NCBI GenBank assembly: GCA_001724265.1
Contig: MEDY01000087.1
Coordinates: 94,661-158,660 of the forward strand
Reading direction: 5' to 3'
Length of the DNA: 64,000 nucleotides
DNA from: Rhizaria sp. SCN 62-66
Lineage: Eukaryota; Rhizaria, unplaced
A program made the position numbers and the translations under genes. Below the pieces are notes generated by a model that made no database searches, was not told the DNA's origin, and worked only from the letters and a program-made list of their open reading frames with translations. Below are positions 1 to 11,627 of the stretch, piece after piece. The first letter of the stretch is position 1, and every line of letters starts with the position of its first letter.

Positions 1-462
1 GACGGGGGAGCTAAAACCCAGCCGCCGGGGCCACTGGGAGCTCAACACAGGGCTCGGAGGCAGCATGAACGAGGGACGGAAGGTGCCAAAGGGGCCCGGC
101 ACCGCGGCGCCCGCGGCCGCGGCGGCGGAGGCGGCGAGCGTGAAGCTGAGGCGGCGGCAGCGCATGTGGAGCGAGTCGGCACGCGGGGACAGCGGTGGCG
201 ACGCGTAGGACACCGAGACCTAACGGTGTTGTGCCTGCGCATGACCATATGTGTGCAGCGTGGGGGCCGAGAGCTGGGCGTAGAAGCTGGGCAGCACTGG
301 CGAGGTGTAGTAATGGCTCCGGGCGCGGATGACCACGGTGATAAACTTGCCGAGGTTGCGGCGTGCGCGGCGCATCGCGAGCTTGGAGTTGGCCAGACGA
401 CGCAACGGCTCATCGGCGAGCGCGCGGCGCGTGCAGGACGCAACGCACCGCTGGCGGGCCAT
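1..462 (-). CDS. Partial protein of unknown function, runs off left edge
   Basis: Reading on the minus strand from the ATG at 462-460, the frame stays open to the left edge (154 codons) except for one TAG at 220-222. I do not recognise the protein. The first part is basic (RRARRNLGKFITVV) and then Ser/Pro/Tyr-rich (SPVLPSFYAQLSAPT). After the TAG the frame continues with sensible coding composition (SYASPPLSPRADSLHM, then an Ala-rich stretch and GPFGTFRPSFMLPP). An in-frame TGA near 553 bounds it upstream, so either 462 is the start or an upstream exon joins nearby. The TAG is read here as a sense codon, as in three other genes of the window. It is divergent from the PUF gene. Confidence is moderate because neither family nor 3' end is visible. 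Confidence 0.4.
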
Positions 463-1370
463 GTGGCAAAAGCGTAGAGACGCGGGTGAACGAGGGCGGC
501 GCGGCGCGGAACGACGGAGAAGTGGTGACGTCGCCTGTCGGGCTTTCTCGAGTCACTCTCAGAGGAGCTGTACTGACACAAAACGACATTAAAAAGAAGT
601 GCATATAGATTGAATGAATAATGTGTTTAAAAATGATTGGCATAGACTGTGTTATATGCAAAAATAAGGAAGGCTCACGGCGTATGTCAGTGCCGAGAGA
701 GACACACAACGTTGACCACCGAACGTGAGGTCGAAAGGAGACAAATGTTCTCGATATACACTCCACCGTCGTCCCCAAGTTGTCTCATTCGCGCATTATG
801 CAGCTTTAACTACCAAACCATATGCTGCCAAATTGATAGTCATATGCGCGCCTACTGAAGCCATAAGCGCGCCGCGGTCTGGAGCGCTCAGCCCTCCTTG
901 ACCTTGGAGTCAGACAGTTGCCAAGTGGAGAGAGGCCGACCGACTCGCCAGAGTCCAGTCAGCCAGTTTGACTGGGAAATCAAGCCGCGAGTGTGGGTCA
1001 AATCTCGCTCACTCGCCCCGAGCTGACCGAGAGCGGGCTCAAGGCAGAGAGGGCGGCCAGACGCACTTGATGCGGACCTGGGTGTTTGGCGCTGCTAATT
1101 TGGTATCTTTTCGCCGGATTTCAATTCAGCGCATTGTGATCTCAATGTATTAGCTCGTGGTGTACTAGTGTGCATCTTTATATCTTTCTCGATGTGCTGT
1201 ATTGGCGTCAATCTAGACTGCAAATGCGCGTTGTCCATGATTGGGGCCTGCGTCACCCCTCGCTTCGCTTTTGCCTTAGCGCACAGAGCCCGTCGCATTG
1301 CCCAGTCTTCTCACCCTGCCCTTCGTCTTGTTCCGCTAATTTTATAGCCCCGCGAGCTTACTCTGCGTGC
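463..1370. other. Divergent intergenic region
   Basis: About 900 bases separate the left partial gene (minus) from the PUF gene (plus). The GC content falls and no frame has coding character. It should hold the 5' regions of both genes. I see no convincing TATA box or other defined element. Confidence 0.4.
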
Positions 1371-2430
1371 ATGAATCCCTCTTCTGGTCTCCACTTGTAC
1401 GGGACCAGCTTGCAGGATTCGTCTGCAACAGCTGCGCAGCTGCGGTCGTCCTCCTCCCCTTCCGTCGCCCTCTCCTCCTCCACCGGCTCCTCCGCGCTCA
1501 TCTCCGCTACCCCGGCCTCGGCGGACATCGCAGATGCCGGTCTCTTCACCGCGCGCGCCGCTGGGCTGGAGGACCCGATCAACAAGACCCCTTCGCTGAC
1601 CTCTGACCGCAACCCAGCGTGGTCGTCGTCCTTCGCCGACTCGTCCTCTGTCGGCCCCCTCGGCTCGCGCTTCGGGTTCTACTCCGACTCGACCGCGCTC
1701 GGCGCCTCGGCGGCCTCGGCCACGGGCGCGTCGGCCGTCGCGCGCCCCGGCGACGCCGGCGCCACCGACGCTTTCTCCGCGCCGCTGTCCTCTGCACTCT
1801 TCAACTTCACCGGACTCGGCTTCTCCGCACTCGACTCGTTCCCATCAGCGTCCTCCGTTGCCGCCACGGGCGCCATCGCATCAACAGGCCCCGGCGTTGC
1901 GAGCTCCCCCGCCGACGCCGCGGGCAAGTCCGCCGCCGGCTCCGTTCTGGGCTCCGACGTCGCCGTCGCTGGTTGGGACTCCCTCCGCCCCCTCTGGGGC
2001 CAATCCCAGTCCGCCTCCGCGCCCTCGGCCTCCGCTTCCGGCGCGAGCTCCAACACCGGCGCCGGCAGCGGCGACGTGCGCTACGGTGGCAACGGCGGCT
2101 ACGGTGGCAGCGGCAGCGGCTACGGCGGCCTCGGCCTGGGTGGCGGCAACAGCGGCTACGGCCACGGCCACGGTCACGGCCACGGCCACGGCGGCATGGA
2201 CTCGGGCTACGGCGGCCACGGCCACCAGCAGCAGCACCAGCACTACGGCATGTCCGGCGGGAACAACAACAACAACAATAACAACAACACCAGTCACCAC
2301 AGCGGCGGCCGCGGCTACGGCAACCAGAACAATAGTGGCTACAACACCAACAATAACAACAGCGGCGGCTACGGCGGCCACCGCAACAACAACAGCGGTG
2401 GCGGCAACTACCGCAACAACCACCATGGCC

Positions 2431-2466
<36 letters not shown>

Positions 2467-5400
2467 TGGGAGGCTACGGGAACAACAATAACGACGGTTA
2501 CGGCCACCACGGCGGCCACGGCGGCGGCCACGGCGGGAACCAGCGCCACCACAACCACCACGGCCACCACGGCCACGGCCAGGGCCAGGGCGCGCTCGGC
2601 GGCGGCATGGGCGGCGGCTACGGCGGCGGCAACATGCTCCGCGGCGATCGCGGCGACCGTGGCGACCGCAACAACAGCAACAACAACAGCAACAGCGGTA
2701 ACAACAACGGCGCCAACTCGCTCGGCGGCGGCATGTCATCCGCCTCCGATTCGGCCGCCGCGGGCCCCGGCGGCGCCAACTCGAGCGTGCCCCCCGCCGG
2801 CGGGCTTCCGGCCTCGCTCCTGGCGCAGCTCGGCATCCCGCCCGCCGTCGTCCTCGGCCTCCAGGTTCGTGCAAATGCCCCAAAACAGATCTAGCTCAGT
2901 CCTATTACGCATTCTTAGAATCACTGTAATGTGTTTCAATTCATTGGCTTAATTTGTACCTGCAATACCAAATTGATCTATCTCCCTCACATGTTGATCT
3001 ACATTTATTATTTTTCTGTTTCTGTTCTTCAGGCTCTCAACTCGTCCGTGTCGTCGTCGGACGCGGTGCTGGAGCACGTAATGGCCTCTTGCATGGCCAA
3101 GTTCCGCCACGAGCTGCCCGCCGCCGACCTCATGGCGCGCTCGCAGCAACAGTTCCGCGCGAACCTGCACCACCTGCCGCCGCACCTGTCGCCAATCCCG
3201 ACGCGGATGAGTCACACGCCGTTCCCTCCGCCGACGCCGGAGTCCGAGTCGTTCGAGGTGACCCACGGCCACAACGCCGAGGCGCCGCTGCCGACCATCC
3301 CGGCGCTCACGGCCGCCGCGGCCGCCGCGTCCTCCGCCGCCGCGGCGTCGGGCGTGGCCGGGGCCGGTGGCGCGGCGACGGTGGGCACGCCCCAGCCGCC
3401 GCCGCCGGGCCTCATGGTGCTGAGCGAGATGTGCAAGACGCAGATGGGTTCACGGTCGATCCAGAACCAGCTGCTCGAAGGCGACCCCACGTTCGTGGAC
3501 TTCGTGCTGCGCGAGACGTTCGAGACTCTGTCGGACCTGATGTACAACCTCTTCGGCAACTACTTGGTGCAGTCGCTAATCACTCTGTGCACGCCGCCGC
3601 AGCGCATGCGCATCGTGGCGCACATCGCGCCGTCGCTGATGCCGCTGGCATGCGACAAGCAGGGCACGCGTGCCGTGCAGAAGCTCGTCGAGTGCGCGTC
3701 GACTCCCGTGGAGCGCGCCGTCATCCTCGACGCGCTGCTGGGCGGCACCGCGGCCATGGACGTCGCGGCCAGCGAGATGATGCTCGCTAAGTGCATCTAC
3801 ACGCAGGGCGCCATGCGCTTCCTGCGTCACGCCGACCGTCCACTGCTGCCCCCCCGCGGCGGCGTCCCCGTCCTGGGCACGCCCTCGCTGTGCCTGGGCT
3901 CGATGGAGCACTCGCCTGCGGCGCTGCGGCTCATGCATGACGTCAACGGCTGGCACGTGATCAATGTTGCGCTTGAGTTCTTCCCGCTGCGCATCCTCAT
4001 CACGTCGGGCATCATCGACACGCTCTACTCGGTCACGCGCGCGCTGTCATCTGACCAGCACGGCGTCGTGCTGCTCAAGAAGGCGCTCACGGTCACGCCC
4101 TCGTTCATGTACGTGGCATTCGCGCAAAGCATCATCATCGACGCGCCCACGCTCGCCAACAACCAGTTCGGCAACTACCTCATCCAGCACCTGGTCGAGC
4201 GCGCGGCGGGCCTCAACGAGGTCAGCAACGCGCTCAACGCGCGCCTCAAGGACGACATCGCGGCCGCCGAGGCCAACGCGGCCGCGGGCATCGACGAGGA
4301 CGCCGACGACGACGCCGCGGCGGCCGGCGCCGCGCTGCCCAGCCTGACCACGCCCTCGGCCGTGCCGCCGATGACTGCGGCGTCGGTTGCCGTCTCGCCC
4401 GCGCTCAACAAGCGGCCCGTGCCTGCCACGGCTGCGTCGGCTCACCTGCCGCGCTCGACGGGCAACATCGACGTCGACACGGCCAACCTTCAGGTCGCGG
4501 CCACGCTCGAGGCGCTGGCGTCCCTGCCAGCAGCGGACCGTGACCGCTACTACCAGATCAACACGGCGCTGGCGCAGGCCTTCCGCGGCTGCGTGCACAC
4601 CCTGTCATGCCAGAAGTTCGCCTCCAAGGTCATCGAGCGCTGCCTCCGCGTGGGCGCGCCCGAGCTGCGCAACCCGATTGTGGCGGAGCTCGTGGCCGAC
4701 CCGCAGGCGTTCATGACGCTCGTGCAGGACCCCAGCGGCGGCTTCGTGATCCAAAACGTGCTCAAAGTGGCTGACCTGGACCACGCCATGCACGCCGCGA
4801 CGATCCTGCTGCAGCACATTCCGGCGCTGCCTCGCACCTCGCGGAAGCGCTGGGAGAAGCACATCGAGATGGTGCGCGTGCGTCTCTCGCTCGCGCAGGT
4901 CGCCAGCAAGAACGCCGCCGCCGCCGGGGGCGCGGGCGCCGCTGCCGCTGGCAACATCCCCGGCGCCGATGCCATCGCCTCGCTCGACGCGGCGGCCGCG
5001 GCGGCGGGCTTCGACGCCTCCTCGCCCCAGTCGACCAGCAGCTCGGACAGCAGCGCCGGCGCCGGTCACAGCGGCCACGGTCACGGACACGGACACGGCG
5101 GCCACAGTCATGGTCACGGTCACAGTGGTCACGGCCACGGCGGCCACGGGCGCTACCAGGGCGGCAACAGCAACAGCGGCAGTGGCCAACAGCAGCAGCT
5201 GTCGCTCGCATCGTACGGCCACGGCCCCTCGAGCCTGATGCTTGCGCAGCAGCAGCAACAGCAGCAGCAGCACCACGGCGGCGGCGGCCACAGCGGGCAC
5301 CACGGTCACAGCCACCACGGCGGCGGCAGCCACAGCCACCACAACCACCACGGCCCGCGCCACAATATGAACGGCGGCGGCGGCATGATGCACAACAGCG

Positions 5401-5789
5401 GCGGCAGCTACGGCAACCGCTCCGGCCTGGACGCGCACATGTCTTCGCTCAGCCTCAGCGCGCAGCCGGCCTCCGCGGCCTCCTCCTCGGCCTCCGCCGG
5501 GTCCGCGGCCGGCGCCGGCGCCGCCGCGCCCCCCACCGCGGCCGCAGCCGTGCGCGCAGCCACCAGCGGCGGCCGCAGCAACGGCGCCGCGGGCGCGCAC
5601 AGCGGGCAGAACCGCGCCGGCGGCGCCGCAGGCTCCCACTCGCACCGCGGCGGCAGCGCCGGCGGCAGTGGCGGCCGCGGCGGCCGCGGCGGCGCCCCCG
5701 CGACGGGCGCGGCCGCTGGCGGCAACAACAACGGCAACTCGGCCGCCTCGACGCTGGCCCCGTACCCGACCTCGGCGCGCCAGAACTAA
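1371..5789 (+). CDS. Pumilio/PUF-family RNA-binding protein
   Basis: Two exons, 1371-2864 and 3033-5789, joined in phase 0 (1416 residues). The 168-base intron has donor GTTCGT and acceptor TTCTTCAG. PUF proteins bind sequences in mRNA 3' UTRs through about eight three-helix repeats and repress or localise the mRNA. Visible repeat cores, with approximate residues: GSRSIQ 637, FGNYLVQ 672, QGTRAVQ 708, NGWHVIN 803, HGVVLLKK 841, FGNYLIQ 878, FASKVIER 1026, SGGFVIQ 1066. Spacing is about 36 except for two insertions (708-803 and 878-1026), the second Ala/Asp-rich. The first exon encodes Ser/Ala-rich then Gly/His/Asn-rich low complexity with long Asn runs. The C-terminus is His-Gly, Gln and Ala/Gly rich. 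The ATG at 1371 was chosen because upstream in-frame sequence is AT-rich and non-coding in character. It stops at TAA. Confidence 0.9.
2431..2465 (+). repeat. AAC trinucleotide repeat (poly-Asn)
   Basis: A near-perfect run of AAC units inside the first PUF exon encodes about eleven Asn. Shorter AAC/AAT runs lie nearby (2262-2288). Length variation here would change only a disordered linker. Confidence 0.85.
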
Positions 5790-8160
5790 GTGGTTTAGTA
5801 GTACCTGCAGCTCGCTTGTAAGTACCCGCGCATACTTAGTCAGCACCCTCGCTCACAGTATAACTCGGAAGTTCACCTTACTCTCCAAGGAGTGACTCTT
5901 TGCGAAGGCTCGAAGTCTTTTCTTTAGATCTTGTTAGATATTTATCACACTTTTTTAGTCAAACCTTTTATGTTGTGTTCTTCTACTCTTCAGTCATCCT
6001 GTTTTTTATCTTTTTCGTCAGAGTCCACTAACACGCCCGACCGATAGTCCTCCACTCTCGCTATATCGTGTCCTCACTCAAGTCTCAGCCGTTGCCTACT
6101 TAAGACACCAAAATCGGCTTGCCACCGCTTTTGCTGTGTGATTTGTGGTATGCGTTTCTCTCGAGTCAAGATGAGTGTGTTTGTTCTCAGTTCATAACTC
6201 ATTCACGTTATGTGCTCACAGTTACTGTCTCGCCAGTGCTTGCGTGAAGTTCTCGTTGTTGTTGCTTGGCCCAACCTTGCGACAGTAACTGTGTGCACTT
6301 TACATAGAACGTGTTTGGGTGTGTTTCTTCTCGTTCATAAGTTCTTTATGCGCCTCGTCGTGTCCGTGTTCTCCAATGAGTGGTCATGCCTAAGTTAGGC
6401 CGCCCATGCGACGCACAACATGGCGAAGGTTCGCATGTTTCCCTTAGTTTTCAGCATTTCATTCGACAAAGCTAGGTGTTGTTTTTTTAGTTTTCATGTC
6501 ACTCCTAGTCATTTTATTTGATAACATAACATAATACTACATAACCACATCACACTACATTACATTCACAGTATACTACAGACACCCCAGATAGCTACAT
6601 ACCCCGCGTGCTCAGTTTCGCACTCGCAAACACCCCCTTACGCAAAAGAACACTCTTACATTATCACACGCACTCCTCATTGCACGATTAACACGGCTAA
6701 AGCACGACTAGTCTGTGTTTTTTTATCTCTGAGTCGTGTGGTCTGTTGTTTTTGCGTCGTGTCTTGTGACTGCGGCCGCCCCTTATTACCTCAGCAGCGT
6801 GCATTCTATAGCAAATTAGCAATTTAGCCTAGTGTCCACTTTGTCATACGCAAGTTGACGACACTGTCATAGTCATTCCTTCCTTCACCATCCCCTCGCC
6901 CCTGCACTTCATCGTCTCTCTCTCGTCCACTGTCTTCCTTCTCAATCACTCTCTTCCTTGTTCGTATTTTTTTCTCTCAACATCTCTCATCTCCAGCTTA
7001 TTGTCACTCTCTCAATCGCGTCAAGTTTTGCGTATTCGTATCTGTGCTTTTTGAGTTCATCTCGTGGCAATATCAGTCTCTCGGTTTATAGTTGCAGCGG
7101 CGCTATCAGAGACTTGCCCATAGTCACCTCAATCACCTTCTCAAACGAATCCCAACCCTTGCCGCTTCCAGTTAAGCTCTATTCAAACGCGTCTTCCCTC
7201 TTCCACACTGGTTTGGCACTGGTTTGCTTTCAAGTGTCTGCAAGTAATGCCAGTCTCTGTCACTGACTCGCGTTGTATCATTCTCTTTTCCCTCTCTCTC
7301 TCTCTCTTTTTCATCGTTTATTCTTAATCAAAGCAATCTTCGCTCCACACCTCATAGTCCAGCATTCCCGTCTCAGCTCGTTCACTGCCGTCCTCAAGTG
7401 CTTATCTTTGCTGGAACGGACTTGCCCATGTTGCTATGAAGTATGTGCGTCAAAGATGTTTCGGCTTTGTCTTCGTAAGTTTCGATAGTTTGGCCGCCGT
7501 CCCTCCCCTGCGCTGGGGGAGGCGTGCGGACCCAGGGCCCAGTTAGGCGGCCACTTACACGGTCCCGCTCGCACACTTACATCCTCGCGACGCGTGCTCG
7601 CGCACGCAACCCCCGCCAACACAGCAGCAACACCGCAGGTGTGCTTCATTGCTCGCGAGTGGGTGCCGTGTGGATGGCGAGTCGCGACGGCGTAGCGCTG
7701 GCCGCCACAGAGAGCCCTACGGGCGACGTTTCCGCATTGCACCGCAACAGCTGCAACCTCACACAAATGACCAACTGACTTGCGAGCTGCTTTCTCTATC
7801 ATCGCTGCACGGTCGGTCTGCTCGTGTGTGGTCAATCTTTGCTGCTTGTGTGCTTTTAACGTTAATGTTGGCCCCGATTTCACTTAGCATGCGTGTGTGT
7901 TCAATAGTATATGAGCAATTTATATATATATAGCTCATCACCCGTCGATATCCTGTTCAGAACGTTCTTCAACGGCCTTTCAGAAGGAGATGGATAATAC
8001 AAAGACGATTATGTATCCCCGAACCCAAAACCGAATGCAAAATTTGTTCGTCTTCCGTGACTTCGAAGACCGTGCCCGATTACCAACCCGACCACACTGA
8101 AAAAGATGTATCTTGACTCGCTTCACATCGCAGCCGCACTCTCGCTCCACATTCCATCCC
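5790..8160 (+). other. T-rich 3' flank of the PUF gene and intergenic DNA
   Basis: Most of this stretch (5900-7490) is strongly T/C-rich on the plus strand, with many TTTT and CTCT runs and no coding frame. It looks like a long U-rich 3' UTR of the PUF gene, or downstream non-transcribed DNA. A GC-richer island at about 7490-7770 interrupts it and contains a perfect 7-bp hairpin. A short TA repeat lies at 7920-7932. The last 200 bases may hold unrecognisable retrotransposon remains. Confidence 0.4.
7502..7522. repeat. GC-rich inverted repeat (hairpin)
   Basis: CCTCCCC at 7502-7508 is perfectly complementary to GGGGAGG at 7516-7522, leaving a 7-base loop. It sits at the left end of a GC-rich island within T-rich DNA. 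Function is unknown. Confidence 0.5.
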
Positions 8161-8936
8161 TTCTAAATGTAGTCGTCGCGCCCGACCTACAAGCGACGTG
8201 GTTCTAACGGCAAGACAAACACCTTAGTGTTGTGCTATGTCGATGACTGTGTCGCCCTTGCTCCTACAGCCACGGACGTCACCACGATCAAGAATGAGCT
8301 CAGCACCCGCTTCAAGGCCACTGATGGAGGCGACCTCAAGTTCGTACTGGGGCTTCAAGTCGAGCGCAACCGCGTGACGCGCGAGATCTTCCTCTTCCAT
8401 CCCCTCCTCCACCTACACTGAGCTCATTGCAGCACACGTCATGAGCGCTGCCAACGTGGCCACAACTCCTCTCGCCATGGGTACTGTTCTCATGCTTGAT
8501 TCTGCGCACAAGGACGATCTCGACGGTGACGGTGGCGACGGGTACTCCAGGCTGGTTGGCAGCCTGGTGTACCACTCCGGCACGGTCCGCCCAGACCTTG
8601 CGTATCCAGCTGCATATCTCGGCCAATACCTCGCTAGGCTCGGCCACGCACACTGGGCGGCAGCAAAGCGCGTGCTGCGCTACCTCAAGGGCACGGCTGT
8701 CTATTGGCAGCGCCTCGGCGGCTTCAAGAGTGGCGGCAAAAACTGTGTCTATTCGGACTCAGATTGGGCCGGCGACCCTGTCCAACGTCGGTACACTACG
8801 TATTGTTCAGCTCAACGGAGCTCACATGTCCCATCGTCTAGAAGAGCTGCAAACAGATGTTCCCTGCGGAGTCAACGACGTAGGCTGAGATAGTTGCAGC
8901 ATCTTTTACGACCAAGGATGAGCTCTCCATAAATGC
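8161..8936 (+). mobile_element. Decayed Ty1/copia retrotransposon fragment (RT end and RNase H)
   Basis: The sequence carries the end of a copia reverse transcriptase, with the catalytic box LCYVDD at about 8233-8250 followed by the typical KFVLGLQVER stretch. The connection domain follows (YSRLVGSLVY, RPDLAYP, AKRVLRYLKGT), then RNase H (YSDSDWAGDP and a degraded STT-x-AE-x-VAAS block at 8872-8901). The frame changes three times (near 8400, 8800 and 8860), a TAA lies at 8164, and integrase, protease, gag and LTRs are not seen. It is therefore a dead fragment. Two in-frame TAGs (8170, 8881) occur in it; the second falls at the position normally occupied by the conserved Glu of STTEAE. Confidence 0.85.
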
Positions 8937-9113
8937 TCTGGGTTCCTGGTGCGCGACCAATAGCTGAGGGGGGCAAGTTCAATAACACTCATAACGTCGA
9001 TTCACAAGCCGTATTGCTGCGAAAAATTGACATTTTCACGAGTTTCGGCTCATTTCAACTACTCTTCTAATTTTGCTCGCTCCCGATCGGTGTTTTTACA
9101 GCTCAAACCCAAC

Positions 9114-10996
9114 ATGTCTGAGGCCGCCCTCAAGGTACGAATTGACCAGCTAGGATCCGGTATATCTTTGTATGCAGGGCCTCCTACTAATTGTCACGGA
9201 CACGCTCACTTTAAGCACCAGATAAAGAAGCTCATATCCTCACACTTCATTTTCTTTTTGTGTCTGTAGGCTGAGTGCAAGGTGCGTATCATACTCTAAT
9301 CTCTCTCGTTTCCTCTCACCACACACGTTTTTTCTCGTTTAGTCGGACGCTGCAACCTGCGTGTAAAGCCGGACATCCAGCCCGACTAAACCGATGCAAC
9401 TATTATATTAACTATGACAACCCTTTTTCAAATGGCTTCACTGCGGGCTGGACCCTTTTGTGATCTTTCTTGCCTTTCAACTTCTTGTATCTGGCGAGCC
9501 TCCCTTCGTGGCTCCCGGACAGACCGACCCTCCTCAAGCATCTTCCTCCAAGCGTCTCGCGACTCAATCCCATATCTGATATCAACTTCGTGTTAATCCC
9601 CTTTGCACTCGCAACAACTTAGAACGCGTTCGACTTCTACGACAACGACAAGTCTGGCAACATCGACTCGGCGGAGTTCGCCCAGCTCTGCGCCGTCGTC
9701 GGCGTTAAGACGTCTGCTGACGAACTCAGCACTCTCTTCGCTTCGGTCAACACCAGTAAGTCCGGCCGCATCGACTTCAACGAGTTCTGGACCTGGTGGT
9801 CTTCGACCGACAAGGCTGCGACGGCGAAGATGGCCGATATCCGCTCCCGTCTCCTCGTTGCCCGTGGCTCTTCGTTCCTGTCCAAGTCCTTCACCAACAA
9901 GGTCGCCAAGAACGCCTCCGAAGGCGCCACCAACTTCGTCATCTTGAAGCCCGTCTCTGACGTCCAGATGGGCATCAGCTACCAGGTCGGCTCTGACTAC
10001 TCGCCCCTGACCGACGCCCTCTCGGTGGCCCCCGACGCGCTCGGAGCCCTCGCCTTCGACTTCACCATCACCTCCGAGGACGCCGCGCCCTACGCCGAGG
10101 CGATGCTCAAGCTGGTCGGCTCCGTCTCCGCCACGAACATCTCTGCCTGCAAGGGCTACGAGATCCTGCGCCCCGAGCCGGGCGTGATGCGCTTGGTTTT
10201 CTTCCTCGGCGAGAGTGACATGTTCGACATCATCCCCGCCTTCCCGGTCAAGGCCAACGCCGCCCTTAAGTTCGGCTGGAACCTCGGCACGATCGGCGAG
10301 AAGGAGTTCGACATCACCCTGGGCGAGCTGCTCAACGTCGAGCTCTCGGCCACGCTCGACACGCTGCCCTTCGACGCCACCGAGCTCCTGCCCGCCCTCA
10401 TCGGCAAGATTAGCGAGATGGGGCTGCCCGTCGACGACTTTAACAACGCCCCCGGCGTTGCGGACGTCAACAGCGGCAAGTTCAACACCACGGTCGACTT
10501 CACCATGGCCATCACGAAGCTCTTCGAGAGTCTCGCCGAGACTCTGCCCGTGCCCGTGTCGCTCGACAGCAACATCAGCGACACCGTGACGGAGCTCGCC
10601 CCCATGTTCCTCTTGTCCGGCGACCCGCGCTCGCGCCGCGCGGCGATGCAGAACATCTCTACCGCGGACCAGGCGATGGACGTGCTCAAGATGTTCATCA
10701 CCCGCGACATCCGCACCATCAAGGGCGTCCACGCCGAGCTCAAGGGCAAGTACGGCATGTCCATCGACCTCCTCAACTTCTTCTCCCCCGACACCATCGC
10801 GGGCTTCATCAAGGGCGCCGTGGGCGTTGCCGCGAAGATTGCCAAGGACCTGCCGATGCCGACGGACGAGGAGATCGCCGAGTACGACGCGCAGCAGCTG
10901 CTCGAGCTCCAGGGCGGCGAGGGCGACGGTGAGGACGACGAGGTCATCGCCACTGAAGCTGCCGACGGCGATGACGAAGTCAACTACGAGGACTAA
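9114..10996 (+). CDS. EF-hand calcium-binding protein with unknown C-terminal domain
   Basis: Three exons are proposed: 9114-9134, 9270-9281 (12 bases) and 9623-10996, all phase 0, giving 468 residues ending in TAA. The splice joins MSEAALK, AECK and NAFDFYD, recreating a textbook EF-hand entering helix. Loop 1 (DNDKSGNIDSAE, residues 18-29) has all calcium ligands. Loop 2 (NTSKSGRIDFNE, 54-65) has Asn and Ser at positions 1 and 3 but keeps Asp 9 and Glu 12, so it may bind weakly. The remaining roughly 400 residues match no family I know; they are well-folded in character, not low complexity, with an acidic tail. Codons end almost always in C or G, which suggests high expression. No signal peptide or membrane segment is seen. 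Confidence 0.75.
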
Positions 10997-11627
10997 GGTA
11001 ATTTCTCTCTGTTGATGGTTGTGATCCCCTGACTACCACGCCATCTAATCGTTAAAAAGATTAAAGTAGAACAAGTGACCAGTGATTTGAGAACTCCTCG
11101 ATGACCTAAGAGAGTATAGATATTCCTTGAGTAGCATAAGTGCTGGCTCATGGTGAAGATTAGACTGTGAAAAATACATAACATAAGCATGATGACAATT
11201 AGAAGTGATATAACGCTCGAGTCCGAAGATAACAGAGATTAATAGTAATTGTGCCCAAGTGTGTGACCAGATAAGCCCGCCGGAATTGGATCCATGACCG
11301 TCAGACCCCACGTTGAATTAAAATGCATTTCAGGGCAAAGGTGCCGTAACCTGACATTTAATTTATGTCACCGTCTAAAATGCGTGACTTTTTATACAAA
11401 TTCAATTACTATCCTCTTTCTTGTGCGCTTATGAAGACGTAAACGTGACTTTGAAAAACTCACCTCTTCTCATCGGCTTTGACGATCCGCCTAGTTGTTC
11501 TGCTAGCAGTTATCCATCTCTAGAGCAACGGGGATCAGTGTAGACCTGTGTTTGTGTCAACTTCATTTGTGATAATTGTTAGGCGACCCACTTTCCGGTC
11601 TTGGTCAGCTTTGACTGAGCTCGGCAG
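10997..11627. other. Intergenic, no gene seen
   Basis: AT-rich sequence between two plus-strand genes. All frames are interrupted and no repeat, RNA gene or clear promoter motif was found. Confidence 0.5.

Noticed and set aside
1170-1370. An N-terminal extension of the PUF protein upstream of 1371
   Set aside because: The frame is open but AT-rich with non-coding composition, unlike the GC-rich exon that begins around 1371.
4605-5846. A 413-codon minus-strand open frame
   Set aside because: It is the antisense of the PUF gene's C-terminal exon, caused by GC-rich repeats with few stops; no motif is present.
8227-8893. An intact copia polyprotein
   Set aside because: Only the RT end and RNase H remain, with three frame changes and a TAA; no LTRs, integrase or gag are present.
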